Assembly: GCF_003545695.1 (NCBI RefSeq)
Contig: NZ_QUZZ01000007.1
Coordinates: 62,001-126,000, forward strand
Length of the DNA: 64,000 bases
Origin: Taibaiella helva
GTDB taxonomy: Bacteria; Bacteroidota; Bacteroidia; Chitinophagales; Chitinophagaceae
Direction of reading: 5' to 3'
A program made the position numbers and the translations under genes. Below are positions 17,218 to 27,010 of this stretch, one piece after another; position 1 is the first letter of the stretch, and every line of letters starts with the position of its first letter. The notes below the pieces were generated by a model, which did no database searches, was not told the origin of the DNA, and worked only from the letters and a program-made list of their open reading frames with translations.

Positions 17218-19242
17218 TTGAACCCGAACCTGATCAATCGCGATATCAGCTGGCTTGCCTTCAACGGCAGGGTGCTGCAGGAAGCTACCCGTTCCGGAGT
17301 GCCCCTGTTGGAGCGGCTGAAGTTCCTGTCTATTTATTCATCCAACCTGGATGAGTTTTACCGTGTGCGCATCCCGGCATTGCTGGCCCTGAGCCGCATT
17401 GACGGGCCGGAGAAAGCGGATGAAGGTATACCGGGCGAAGTGAACCGCATCATTGCGGGGCAACAGCAGACTTTCGGCCGTGTGCTGCGGGAAGCGATTC
17501 TGCCTGCCCTCGAAGCGCAGGGGATATGCTTTGTCTACCGCCAGCCGGTACCCGAACCGCTCAAGGCAGCCACCAGGGAATATTTTCTCAGCCGCCTTGC
17601 TGCTTTCCTGCAGCTGGTGCGCCTTTCGGCTGCCGGTGATTTTTTTCCGGAAAACAACAAGATCTACCTGGCTATAGGCATTACCGAAGGCGATAAAGAA
17701 GATGTGGTGATCCTCAACATTCCTTCGCCCGAATGCGGCCGTTTCTATACCGCCACCGTCGACGGTATCCAGTATGTGCTTACCATCGACGATATTATTA
17801 AAGATAACCTGGCTTTCGTGGTCCCGGGCGTGCAGATCCGCAGCTGCTACAGCTTTAAGATCACCCGGGATGCCGAGCTGGACCTTGCCGACGAGTTCAA
17901 AGGCGATATCGCCGAGAAAATAGAGCAGCAGATCACGATACGGGACCTCGGACTGGCGACGAGGCTGCTGTACGATGCCGAAATGCCTGCTGCCGAGCTG
18001 CAGCAGCTGGTGCAGACTTTCCACCTGGAGCATGCTACGCTGGTGGAGGGCGGCGCTTATCACAACCTGCGCGACCTGGCCGATTTCCCGGTAAAGCGGG
18101 ACAGCCTCAGCTACGACCGCTGGCCTTCGGTGCCCTGCGGCCTTTCAGCGCAAAGGATATTCGAGCGTATCGAAAAGCAGGACATGCTGCTGCATGTGCC
18201 TTATCACAGCTACGACACCGTATTGCAGTTCTTCAATGAAGCCGCGCTCGATCCGGCAGTTACCGATATTTCCATCACGCTCTACCGCATGGCCGGCGAT
18301 TCGCTTATCGGCAACGCCCTGATCAGCGCGGCGCGCAACGGGAAAAATGTAACGGTGTTCGTGGAGCTGAAAGCCCGTTTCGACGAAGCCAACAACATCC
18401 GCTGGTCCAAGCGTATGAAAGCGGCCGGCGTAAAGATCATCTACAGCATACCGGGACTGAAAGTACATGCCAAAGTAGCGCTGGTCAGGAAGAGGGTAGC
18501 AGGCCGCAATGTGTACTATGGGCTGCTGGCAACGGGCAATTTTAATGAAAGTACTGCCCGCTTCTATACCGACCATATCCTGATGACGGCGCACAAGGGC
18601 ATGCTGCGCGAGCTGGAGCTGCTGTTTATTTTCCTGGCCAAAAGAAGAAAGCCGGAGACCGCCGATCGCTTCTTTGCGCCAGAACACCTGCTGGTGGCCC
18701 AGTTTAACCTGCAGAACGTGTTCCTGCGCCTGATCGCTGATGAAATTGCAGCGGCACAGCAGGGAAAGCCGGCGGGTATTGCGATCAAGCTCAACAACCT
18801 CGAGGAGGAGGTGATGATCAACAAGCTGTATGAAGCGGCGCAAGCCGGCGTGAAGGTGGCGCTGCTGGTACGCGGCATTTGCCGGCTGAAGCCCGGTATG
18901 CCCGGCCTCAGCGAAGGGATCACCGTTAAAAGGATTGTGGACCGTTATCTCGAACATGGTCGTATCTTTATCTTTCACAATAATGGCGATCCCAGGGTGT
19001 ACCTGGGTTCGGCCGACTGGATGAACCGCAATATCTACCGCAGGATAGAAGTCTGCTTCCCGGTATATGCACCGGAGCTGAAGCAGGCGCTGCAGGAAAT
19101 GATGCGGATACAGCTCGAAGACACCGGCAGTGCTGTAACGCTGGATGCTTCGGGAAACAATACCGGCGGGCCTTCCGACGCACCAGATGCGTTGCATGCC
19201 CAGCGGGAGCTCTACCAATTGATCAAACAGAACCGCTTATGA
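17218..19242 (+). CDS. ppk1: Polyphosphate kinase 1
   Basis: A 674-residue enzyme that reversibly transfers the ATP gamma-phosphate to inorganic polyphosphate. TTG 17218 is the best start since it yields the family N-terminus (NRDISWLAFNGRVLQEA) and lies 12 bases after the preceding stop. The phosphorylated histidine is His417 in GLKVHAKVALVRK, the second conserved histidine is His587 in IFIFHNNGDPRVYLGSADWM, and YYGLLATGNFNESTARFYTD is present. Length is close to the usual 690-740. It is probably co-transcribed with the HD-Pycsar gene and overlaps the next gene by four bases (ATGA). Confidence 0.96.
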   Translation: MNPNLINRDISWLAFNGRVLQEATRSGVPLLERLKFLSIYSSNLDEFYRVRIPALLALSRIDGPEKADEGIPGEVNRIIAGQQQTFGRVLREAILPALEAQGICFVYRQPVPEPLKAATREYFLSRLAAFLQLVRLSAAGDFFPENNKIYLAIGITEGDKEDVVILNIPSPECGRFYTATVDGIQYVLTIDDIIKDNLAFVVPGVQIRSCYSFKITRDAELDLADEFKGDIAEKIEQQITIRDLGLATRLLYDAEMPAAELQQLVQTFHLEHATLVEGGAYHNLRDLADFPVKRDSLSYDRWPSVPCGLSAQRIFERIEKQDMLLHVPYHSYDTVLQFFNEAALDPAVTDISITLYRMAGDSLIGNALISAARNGKNVTVFVELKARFDEANNIRWSKRMKAAGVKIIYSIPGLKVHAKVALVRKRVAGRNVYYGLLATGNFNESTARFYTDHILMTAHKGMLRELELLFIFLAKRRKPETADRFFAPEHLLVAQFNLQNVFLRLIADEIAAAQQGKPAGIAIKLNNLEEEVMINKLYEAAQAGVKVALLVRGICRLKPGMPGLSEGITVKRIVDRYLEHGRIFIFHNNGDPRVYLGSADWMNRNIYRRIEVCFPVYAPELKQALQEMMRIQLEDTGSAVTLDASGNNTGGPSDAPDALHAQRELYQLIKQNRL

Positions 19243-20099
19243 ACCGGATCATGACGCTTATACTGGTGCTGCTGGCCTTCTCGGCCTGCAGCAAAGGAGA
19301 AAAGAATATTGAAAGCCCTGTGGGCTACGACTTCAGCAAACCGGTAAAATACGTGATGCCGGCAGAGCTGGCCGAAATTTCGGGCATTGCCTTTGCCCCC
19401 GGCAGCCAGGAGCTGATGTATGCTATCGAGGATGAGGACGGACAGCTTTTTTACTGGAAGAACGGCCATCCCAAGCCGGTGACGGCAGTAGATTTCGGCA
19501 AGCACGGCGACTACGAGGACCTCGGGATCACAAAAAAATATGTCACAATTTTGCGTAGTGACGGAATTTTGTTTAACTTTCCACTTCAGGAGGCAAAAGG
19601 AGCGGCCATCAGCACCGTAAAAGAATGGGAAAGCCTGATCCCGGAAGGCGAGTATGAAGGCCTTTATGCTGATGATGCTACTGATGACCTTTATATTTTG
19701 TGTAAGAATTGTGGTGCGGACAGGAAGACGGGAGCAGTGAGCGGTTATATACTGCATCTGGACGAAGAGGGAAGACCGGCGTTGACCGGCAATTTCAAGA
19801 TCAATACGGAAGCGATACAGACACTTAAGCCGAAAAAGAAAAACGGTTTCAGACCTTCCGCGCTGAGCTTTAATAAAAAGACACAGGAATGGTATATCCT
19901 TTCTTCGGTCAATAAATCCCTGGTCGTTACGGACAAGAACTGGCAACCCAAACAGGTAGTGGCGCTGGACCCTGCCTTGTTTCCGCAGCCCGAAGGCATA
20001 ACTTTTGATATCGACAACAACCTATACATTTCAAACGAAGCTGGTAGTACCGCATCTGGAACTGTGCTGAAGTTCGTCTTCCGGCAGCCGGCCCGTTAA
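19239..20099 (+). CDS. SdiA-regulated-type beta-propeller lipoprotein
   Basis: A 286-residue lipoprotein (lipobox LLAFSAC, Cys17). The body fits the SdiA-regulated/YjiK family, a phytase-like beta propeller: AELAEISGIAFAPGSQELMYAIEDEDGQLFYW, GDYEDLGITKKYVTILRSDG, EGLYADDATDDLYILCKNC, and PEGITFDIDNNLYISNEAG. Family members are cell-envelope proteins without a proven activity. The ATG overlaps the ppk1 stop (ATGA), indicating translational coupling with polyphosphate kinase. A phosphate-related role is an inference from this coupling and the phytase-like fold. Confidence 0.85.
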   Translation: MNRIMTLILVLLAFSACSKGEKNIESPVGYDFSKPVKYVMPAELAEISGIAFAPGSQELMYAIEDEDGQLFYWKNGHPKPVTAVDFGKHGDYEDLGITKKYVTILRSDGILFNFPLQEAKGAAISTVKEWESLIPEGEYEGLYADDATDDLYILCKNCGADRKTGAVSGYILHLDEEGRPALTGNFKINTEAIQTLKPKKKNGFRPSALSFNKKTQEWYILSSVNKSLVVTDKNWQPKQVVALDPALFPQPEGITFDIDNNLYISNEAGSTASGTVLKFVFRQPAR

Positions 20100-20134
20100 T
20101 TTATAGTACCCTCAAATTCTTATCCAGTTAGAGT

Positions 20135-20719
20135 ATGAAGCGTGTGATTGTGTGCTTTAGCCTGTGCACTGTTGTCTGTCATCAGGCCCAATCCCAGAAC
20201 ATGGACATCGATCTGTTGCGTAAGTTCAATGCCCGGAATCCCACCGGCCAGACTTACTGGCTCCAGACAAGCAATTCGGTGTATTACATGGCCCCTACCA
20301 TTAGTGCCGGCACTCTGGCCTATGGTCTTATTTACAAAGACAAGCAGGCCATAAAGAACAGTTTTGAATCGGCGCTTAGCGTCGGTATCTGTCTTGCGGT
20401 ATCCGGCGGTATCAAAAGCATGGTCAACCGTGAGCGTCCGGCCGAGAAGTATCCCGAGCTGATCAATTCCAGCACCCAATCGCAGGGAAAATCTTTTCCT
20501 TCCGGGCATACTACTCTTGCTTTTGCGACGGCAACCACCTTATCTTTGCAATACAAGAAATGGTACATCACGGTACCTGCCTATGCCTGGGCGGCCTCTG
20601 TCGGCTATTCCAGGATGCGGCTGGGCCGGCATTATCCCACCGATGTTGCTGCCGGAGCGCTCGTGGGGATCGGCAGCGGTTACCTGAGTCACTGGCTGAC
20701 CAAAAAAATATTCAAATAA
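20135..20719 (+). CDS. PAP2-family phosphatase, exported
   Basis: A 194-residue PAP2 acid phosphatase with an N-terminal signal or anchor (first ~20 residues). All three motifs are intact: KSMVNRERP (94-102), PSGH (122-125) and SRMRLGRHYPTD (159-170), giving catalytic His125 and His166. Substrates of this group include phosphatidic acid, undecaprenyl diphosphate and phosphate esters. It follows the lipoprotein gene by 35 bases and ends the ppk1 group before a strong terminator, so it may be part of a phosphate or polyphosphate-linked operon. Confidence 0.92.
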   Translation: MKRVIVCFSLCTVVCHQAQSQNMDIDLLRKFNARNPTGQTYWLQTSNSVYYMAPTISAGTLAYGLIYKDKQAIKNSFESALSVGICLAVSGGIKSMVNRERPAEKYPELINSSTQSQGKSFPSGHTTLAFATATTLSLQYKKWYITVPAYAWAASVGYSRMRLGRHYPTDVAAGALVGIGSGYLSHWLTKKIFK

Positions 20720-20720
20720 A

Positions 20721-20755
20721 AAAAACCGGGTCTGTTGTCGACCCGGTTTTTTTGT
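20721..20755 (+). terminator. Terminator after the PAP2 gene
   Basis: A 10-bp perfect stem AAACCGGGTC / GACCCGGTTT with a 7-base loop followed by TTTTTTTG; the A tract on the left makes it possibly bidirectional. Confidence 0.92.
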
Positions 20756-20792
20756 TTACAACCCGAACCAAAACATCCATTGCTGCTTGCCT

Positions 20793-23700
20793 ATGAAGCA
20801 AATTTTTACTTGCCTTTTTTTATGCTTATCCGGCGGGACCGCCTTGTTTGCCCAGGATTCGATCCGCTCAAGGGTGATCCTTATCGGCGATGCCGGGGAA
20901 ATGGACGAGCAGCAAAAGCTCGTTATTCCCCATGCTGCTGCGCAGGTATTACAAGGTAAGACCACCGTCCTGTATCTTGGTGATAACATCTATCCGCATG
21001 GCATGGGATTGCCCGGCAGCGCGGAAGAAAAGGAGACGCAGGACATCCTGCGCTCGCAATACCAGCCAATGAGGGAGCAGGGCGCTCCTGTTTATTTCAT
21101 TCCCGGTAACCACGACTGGGACCGCATGGGGCCGGCAGGCCTGGCCAAGATCAAGCGGCAATGGCAATTCCTGCACGATCAGGGCGATTCGCTGCTGCAG
21201 TTGGTGCCGCCCGATGGCTGCCCCGACCCGGTAGCTATTCCCGTATCGGATAGCCTGGTGGTGATCGCCCTCGACAGCGAATGGTGGCTTTATCCTTTCG
21301 ATAAGACAAACAAGGAGGCCGATTGCGATTGCCGCTCCACTACGGATGTGGTCAATGCCTTGCAGGAGCTGTTTTACCAGAACCGTTACAAGACCATCCT
21401 GCTGGCTACGCATCACCCGTTCCAGAGTTATGGTACGCATGGCGGCTATTTTTCCTGGAAGGATCATATCTTCCCGCTTACCGTGGTCAACCGCAGCCTC
21501 TACATCCCGTTGCCAGGCATCGGCAGCATTTACCCTTTATTCCGTAAGTACTTTACCAATCCCGAAGATGTAAGACATCCCTTATACCAGTTCATGATCA
21601 AAAACGTGGACAACGTGTTCCGCGATTTTCCCAACCTGATCCATGTTTCGGGCCATGAGCACGGCCTGCAGCTGATCGACAACAAAAAGGATAACCAGTT
21701 CCAGATCGTGAGCGGTGGCGGCGCCAAGGAAAACTATACCATCAAAGGCAAGCATTCTTTGTTCGGTACCGCGACCCAGGGCTATGTGCTGGCGGATCAG
21801 CTGGTCAACAACGATGTCCGGTTTACCTTTTATACCTACAGCGAAGGAAAAATAGTTGAGTCCTTTCAGTTTACCCGGCCTTACAAGCCTTATAAACCTA
21901 AGGAGGGCGCCGCTTTCAAAGCCATTACCGGCGACAGCACGGTGGCGCAGGCGCATGCCGCGTATGCCAACGACGGTAAGCTGTACCAGCTGGTCTTCGG
22001 CAAAAATTATCGTAAAGAGTGGACGCAGCCGACCACGTTGCCGGTGCTGCGGGTATCGCAGATCGCCGGTGGGCTGACACCTTCAAAGCTGGGCGGCGGC
22101 TACCAGTCTACTTCCCTGCGCCTGAAGGATGCTTCGGGAAAAGAGTACGCCCTGCGAACCGTAGAGAAGAAGCCCGACCTGGTGGTGCCGGTACCTTTCC
22201 AGGGAACTTTTGTGCGGGAATTGCTCGACGATGCCACCAGCGCACAGCATCCCTATTCGGCGCTGATTGTGGCGCCGGTAGCCGAAGCCCTGCAGGTGCC
22301 GCATTCCACACCGGTTATCGGTGTGGCGGCAGCCGACAGCAGCCTGGGCATGTACCGCAAGCTGTTTGAAGGCAAGGTGAGCTTGCTGGAGGAGAGAGAG
22401 CCCCTGGGCGAGTCGGAGAATTATATCAAAATGCTTAAGGACCTGCAGAAGGACAACGATAACAGTTATGATGCCTATAATTTTCTCAAGGCCCGTATGA
22501 TTGATGTATTGTTTGGCGACTGGGACCGGCATGGCGACCAATGGCGTTTCTTCAACAAGAACGGCAAAGGAGAAAACAAATATTTTATTGCGATCCCCCG
22601 CGACCGGGATATGGTGCTGAACATTACCCAGGGTATCTTACCCACGCTGATTAAAAGGCTCTTTGTGATGCCCAGGGTATACGGCTTTAAAGGCAATGTA
22701 ATGGCTGGGCCCAATCATTATCTCTATAAATCTGCCTTCCTGAACGCCCATCCTGCCAGCCAGATGAGCCACGATACCTGGACCCGGGCCGGCCTGGAAT
22801 TTAAGACCCAGGTAACCGATTCCGTGCTGGAAGAAGGATTGAAGCAATTGCCCAAAGAGATATACCCGCTACGGCACGACTGGCTGCTGGCCGCGCTGAA
22901 GCAGCGCCGCGACGGCATGCCGGAGGCAATGGAACGGTATTACCGTTTCAGCAACAATATCGTAGACATTCATACCAGCAATAAGAATGAGTTTGTGCTG
23001 GCGGAAGATGTGCCTGGTGAGAATGCAACCCATCTCCTCATCCGGAAGATCAATAAATCGGGCGAGCTTAAAGATACGCTGGTGGATAAGGTGTACCCCC
23101 GTAGCCTTACCCGCGAGATCCGCCTCTACCTGGGCAAAGGAAACGACAGCCTGGTGGTCAATACACCGCATTCGGGTGTGAGGCTGCGCGTGATCGGCGG
23201 TAAGGGCGATAAGGCTTATAACATTATCGACAGCCGGAAACGTATCAAATTGTACGACCGGGAAGAAGAGCAGTACTACGGCCGCACGGGTAAGCTGAGC
23301 AAACACCTGCGCGACGATAGTCTTAACACAGCCTTTGCCCCGGTAAACCTCTACCATACCAGCCTGCCGCTGATTACCGCCGCCATCAATCCTGATGATG
23401 GCATATCCCTGGGCCTGGGCATGCGCCTTACCCGGCAAAAAGGTTTCCGGCAGCTGCCTTATGCAGCCCTGCACCAATTCATGTTGTCGCATTCCTTCAC
23501 CACAGAAGCTTTCCGTATCCGTTATCATGGCGAATGGATCAGGACCTTCGGCAATGCCGACCTGCTGGTAGATGCCGATGTCAAAGCGCCCGACAATACA
23601 CAGAACTTCTTCGGCCGCGGCAATGAAACGGAATTTGACAAAACCGGTAATTTCAAGCGATACTACCGCACCCGTTTCAACCTGATGGATTTTGCTACCG

Positions 23701-24416
23701 CCCTTCGCTGGCGCGGAGAAAAAGGCAGCGCCTTCAGCATCGGGCCTGCCCTGGAATACTATCACCTTAACGATCATGAGAACGACGGCCGCTTTATCGA
23801 GCAAACCAGCAAACTGAACACCTACGACAGTGCCATAGTAGAGAAAGACAAGACGCACCTGGGGCTGATCGTCACCTATACGCTCGACCAGCGCAACAAT
23901 AAGATTCTGCCGCAATGGGGCACCTATGTCAATGTCGAAGTGCAGGGCTATACCGGCCTGAACAGCTATTCCAGGGCCTTTATCCGCATCCTGCCTGAAG
24001 TGGCCTTGTATAAGAGCTTGAATGCCCGCCAGACGATCGTACTGGCCGATCGTTTCGGCGGTGGTATAAGTATCGGGAATCCAGCATTTTACCAATCCAT
24101 GTTCCTGGGAGGTCAGGGAAATTTATTGGGGTATCGACAATATCGCTTCGCCGGGCAGCATTCTTTGTATAATAATCTGGAACTTCGCATATCATTGGCT
24201 GACTTCGGTAATTATATATTCAAAGGTCAGCTGGGGATCATGGGTTTTTATGACATAGGAAGAGTATGGTTGAGCGGCGAGCAGTCGGGCAAATGGCACA
24301 ATGGCGCCGGGGTGGGCTTATACCTTTCTCCGGCCAACCTGGCTATATTCCGGTTCAATATGGCGTATTCAGAGGAAGGCTGGTATCCCAGCTTTGCGAT
24401 GGGTTTCCGTTTTTAA
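20793..24416 (+). CDS. Metallophosphoesterase fused to an outer-membrane beta barrel
   Basis: A 1207-residue exported protein starting at ATG 20793 with a signal peptide (IFTCLFLCLSGGTALFAQ). Residues about 25-320 are a calcineurin-like phosphoesterase: LIGDAGE, LYLGDNIYP, PGNHDWDR, LLATHHPFQSYG and VSGHEHGLQL supply the dinuclear metal ligands. The middle part (about 400-700) has DVLFGDWDRHGDQWRF and IAIPRDRDMVLN, reminiscent of an atypical kinase catalytic loop. The last ~350 residues are a BamA/TamA-like barrel (LTYTLDQRNNKILPQWGTYV, GGQGNLLGYRQYRFAGQ) ending in aromatic GFRF. It likely displays the phosphatase at the cell surface. Substrate unknown. Confidence 0.9.
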   Translation: MKQIFTCLFLCLSGGTALFAQDSIRSRVILIGDAGEMDEQQKLVIPHAAAQVLQGKTTVLYLGDNIYPHGMGLPGSAEEKETQDILRSQYQPMREQGAPVYFIPGNHDWDRMGPAGLAKIKRQWQFLHDQGDSLLQLVPPDGCPDPVAIPVSDSLVVIALDSEWWLYPFDKTNKEADCDCRSTTDVVNALQELFYQNRYKTILLATHHPFQSYGTHGGYFSWKDHIFPLTVVNRSLYIPLPGIGSIYPLFRKYFTNPEDVRHPLYQFMIKNVDNVFRDFPNLIHVSGHEHGLQLIDNKKDNQFQIVSGGGAKENYTIKGKHSLFGTATQGYVLADQLVNNDVRFTFYTYSEGKIVESFQFTRPYKPYKPKEGAAFKAITGDSTVAQAHAAYANDGKLYQLVFGKNYRKEWTQPTTLPVLRVSQIAGGLTPSKLGGGYQSTSLRLKDASGKEYALRTVEKKPDLVVPVPFQGTFVRELLDDATSAQHPYSALIVAPVAEALQVPHSTPVIGVAAADSSLGMYRKLFEGKVSLLEEREPLGESENYIKMLKDLQKDNDNSYDAYNFLKARMIDVLFGDWDRHGDQWRFFNKNGKGENKYFIAIPRDRDMVLNITQGILPTLIKRLFVMPRVYGFKGNVMAGPNHYLYKSAFLNAHPASQMSHDTWTRAGLEFKTQVTDSVLEEGLKQLPKEIYPLRHDWLLAALKQRRDGMPEAMERYYRFSNNIVDIHTSNKNEFVLAEDVPGENATHLLIRKINKSGELKDTLVDKVYPRSLTREIRLYLGKGNDSLVVNTPHSGVRLRVIGGKGDKAYNIIDSRKRIKLYDREEEQYYGRTGKLSKHLRDDSLNTAFAPVNLYHTSLPLITAAINPDDGISLGLGMRLTRQKGFRQLPYAALHQFMLSHSFTTEAFRIRYHGEWIRTFGNADLLVDADVKAPDNTQNFFGRGNETEFDKTGNFKRYYRTRFNLMDFATALRWRGEKGSAFSIGPALEYYHLNDHENDGRFIEQTSKLNTYDSAIVEKDKTHLGLIVTYTLDQRNNKILPQWGTYVNVEVQGYTGLNSYSRAFIRILPEVALYKSLNARQTIVLADRFGGGISIGNPAFYQSMFLGGQGNLLGYRQYRFAGQHSLYNNLELRISLADFGNYIFKGQLGIMGFYDIGRVWLSGEQSGKWHNGAGVGLYLSPANLAIFRFNMAYSEEGWYPSFAMGFRF

Positions 24417-24450
24417 GAAGCGGAAGAGGCCGCTAAAAATAAACAGAACA

Positions 24451-26865
24451 ATGAAGACCAATCTTTTAAATTTAATTGATAACGAGTTTCCCTTCCAGCG
24501 GGTGGAATCGACGCTTTCCCTGGTGCCTTTCGTCCGCTTCCTGAAGGAAAAAATAGATAAGGGCGGCACCGGGATGCGCGTAAAGCAGCTCCGGTATGTG
24601 GTCGACCGCATCATGGCCTTTCCCGGCTGGGACCAGGAAATTCCCCTGGACCAGGTGGAAGCGTATCGCGAGGTGTTTGAGCTGATCTATATTACTCTGG
24701 CGGCGCCTATCGTCGATGAGAACGAAGACCTTTGGGCGCTTTCGGTGCCCTTCAACCCGCAGCTGTTCTTTGGCACCAATGCCTTATACAGCTTCCTGGA
24801 AGACGGCAGGGGCGGCATCAAGAAGGAAATGGTGCCGGCAATAGACCTCGAAGACAAACGTAAAATGCGCCTGGCGAATATTTACAGCCTGGCTTTACAG
24901 AAACTTTACGGCTTTTCCTTTGCACCGGTACAGAACGAAATGGTCCATCATATCCGCGACGAGCATACCGGGCTGAACAAGTATTACCGGCTCGAAGTGG
25001 ATACCCGCTTTCTCGATGTGGATTATGAAGATGTGCTGCCGGAGATCAATTTTGAGAACATCAGGTTATCGGAAGACAGCAAGTATGGTGCGTTGGAGAT
25101 CCTGCAGCGGTTCCTCCCGCTGGATCGCTTCCGCTTCAACGGTTTTGCCATTATCGGTATCAAAGATATCACGGTGCAGCATGTGCTGGACCACATCAAG
25201 GATGTGATCGTGAACCTGGCACCCGGACAGATGATCTATGGCGATATCACCGCCTCCCTGAAAGAGCTCATGGGAAACAACCTGCTTGATGTGGAGCTGA
25301 CACCCGTGATCAAGCTGAACGGCAGGCTGGTGACCAATTGCTTTGACAACCTCAATGAGAATATGCAGCAGGTGTGTAACCGCTACAACATGTCGATGAA
25401 CGCCTATGTAGAAACCATCCAGCGTTATTCGGCCGACCCGCAGATCATTTTCCGCAAGAATGTAAGTGAGGTGATCGCCGGCGAAGACGACTTTTATCCC
25501 TTGCTGCGGGAAATCGGTGTGGAAGGCCTTGCCGTATTGCCGATCTTTTTCCAGAAACAGCTCGTTGGCATCCTTACCGTATACAGCAGGGAAAAGAATG
25601 CCTTGAACGAAAACATGCTCTCGGCCCTGGAGCCCGCTATCCCGTTGCTGGAACAGCTGTTACAAACCACCATCGATGACTACAACATTACACTGGATAA
25701 TACTGTAAAGGAAAAATTCACTTCGCTGCAGCCGTCGGTAGAGTGGCGCTTCAACGAAATCGCATTCGACTACCTCCAGCAGCGTAAGCTGGACCCCAAA
25801 GCGGAAGTAGCCCAGGTATATTTCTCGGATGTGTACCCGCTGTACGGCGCGATCGATATCCGCAATTCCACGCTGGAACGGAACAACGCGCTGAGGCTGG
25901 ATATGCAGCGCCAGCTGGAGATCCTCATCAGCACGTTGGACCAGTTGCGCGATCACCGTGATATGGGGCTTACGAGCGAAATGATCTTCAAGAGCGGCAA
26001 ATGGCTGGAGCAGATCCGGGATTTCATCTCTTCCGACGATGAATTCCAGCTGAACCTCTACTTTGAAGAAGAGGTGATGCCCTTCCTGGGACATTTCCGG
26101 CTGACGCATCCCCGCACGGCCTCGATCATCGATCACTACTTTACGGCGATTGCGCCTGGCGGTGTGGCCCACAACAACCGCAGGGCGCTCGAAGAATCGC
26201 TGCAGATGCTGAACCGCACTATCGGCAACCTGCTGGAGCAGATGAACGTAGAGATACAGGGCACTTATCCTTGTTACTTTGAAAAATTCAGGAGCGACGG
26301 TATCGAATACGATATTTACATCGGCCAGTCCATAACCCCCGACAGGGAGTTCCACCCGCTGTACCTGAAAAACCTGCGCCTGTGGCAGCTCAACTCTATG
26401 GCGATTATTGCCAGGCTTACCCATAGCCTGCAGGCCGAGCTACCCCGCAGGCTGGAGACCACCCAGCTCATCTTTGTGCACGCCAATACGATCGATATCA
26501 GCTTCCGCAGCGACGAGCACCGTTTTGATGTGGAAGGCGCTTACAACATCCGCTATGAGATGATCAAAAAGCGGATCGATAAGGTGCTGATCAAGGATTC
26601 CAACGAGCGCCTGACCCAGCCGGGAAAGATTGCAATGGTTTATTTCCAGCCCAAGGATGTGGAGGAATACCTGTCGCACATCCACTACCTGCAGGACCAG
26701 CACATACTGGCCGATGAAATTGAATTCCTGGAGCTGGAAGAGCTGCAGGGTGTCAATGGCCTGAAGGCGATAAGGGTAGGTGTCGTAATCCCTGAGCACG
26801 CCGCCGATCGCGGAGGTTCCGCCGACGAGGAGCCCCAGCTGGTCAGCCTCAGCCGGAAATCATAA
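24451..26865 (+). CDS. Large GAF-domain protein
   Basis: An 804-residue cytoplasmic protein. ATG 24451 (MKTNLLNLIDNEFPFQRVE) is chosen over an upstream open stretch that overlaps the barrel gene. The only part I recognise is a GAF-like domain whose end is seen at about 355-410 (VEGLAVLPIFFQKQLVGILTVYSREKNAL). The rest is long and helical with no kinase, HTH, cyclase or phosphodiesterase signature. Similar proteins are annotated in Bacteroidota only as GAF-domain proteins. It lies 34 bases after the metallophosphoesterase gene and could be co-transcribed with it. Function unknown. Confidence 0.82.
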   Translation: MKTNLLNLIDNEFPFQRVESTLSLVPFVRFLKEKIDKGGTGMRVKQLRYVVDRIMAFPGWDQEIPLDQVEAYREVFELIYITLAAPIVDENEDLWALSVPFNPQLFFGTNALYSFLEDGRGGIKKEMVPAIDLEDKRKMRLANIYSLALQKLYGFSFAPVQNEMVHHIRDEHTGLNKYYRLEVDTRFLDVDYEDVLPEINFENIRLSEDSKYGALEILQRFLPLDRFRFNGFAIIGIKDITVQHVLDHIKDVIVNLAPGQMIYGDITASLKELMGNNLLDVELTPVIKLNGRLVTNCFDNLNENMQQVCNRYNMSMNAYVETIQRYSADPQIIFRKNVSEVIAGEDDFYPLLREIGVEGLAVLPIFFQKQLVGILTVYSREKNALNENMLSALEPAIPLLEQLLQTTIDDYNITLDNTVKEKFTSLQPSVEWRFNEIAFDYLQQRKLDPKAEVAQVYFSDVYPLYGAIDIRNSTLERNNALRLDMQRQLEILISTLDQLRDHRDMGLTSEMIFKSGKWLEQIRDFISSDDEFQLNLYFEEEVMPFLGHFRLTHPRTASIIDHYFTAIAPGGVAHNNRRALEESLQMLNRTIGNLLEQMNVEIQGTYPCYFEKFRSDGIEYDIYIGQSITPDREFHPLYLKNLRLWQLNSMAIIARLTHSLQAELPRRLETTQLIFVHANTIDISFRSDEHRFDVEGAYNIRYEMIKKRIDKVLIKDSNERLTQPGKIAMVYFQPKDVEEYLSHIHYLQDQHILADEIEFLELEELQGVNGLKAIRVGVVIPEHAADRGGSADEEPQLVSLSRKS

Positions 26866-26889
26866 GAACGGATAAAAAGCATTGAAACG

Positions 26890-26925
26890 AGGACGTCTCA
26901 AAAATGATGAGACGTCCTTTTATAT
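26890..26925 (+). terminator. Terminator after the GAF gene
   Basis: An 11-bp perfect stem AGGACGTCTCA / TGAGACGTCCT with a 7-base loop, followed by TTTTATATTTT. Confidence 0.9.
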
Positions 26926-27010
26926 TTTAGGATTTTGAGCTAATACTCCCGTTGACCCTTTTGTGCGCAGATAATCAAAAGGGTTTATCTTTATTGCTTA
27001 ATGTTCTATT

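Noticed and set aside
20721-20755. Attenuator for the metallophosphoesterase gene
   Set aside because: The hairpin follows the PAP2 stop directly and no leader frame or alternative pairing was found; an ordinary terminator is enough.
22869-24095. Long minus-strand open frame opposite the barrel gene
   Set aside because: It is a shadow of a high-GC coding sequence; the plus-strand protein has clear domains and the minus-strand translation has none.
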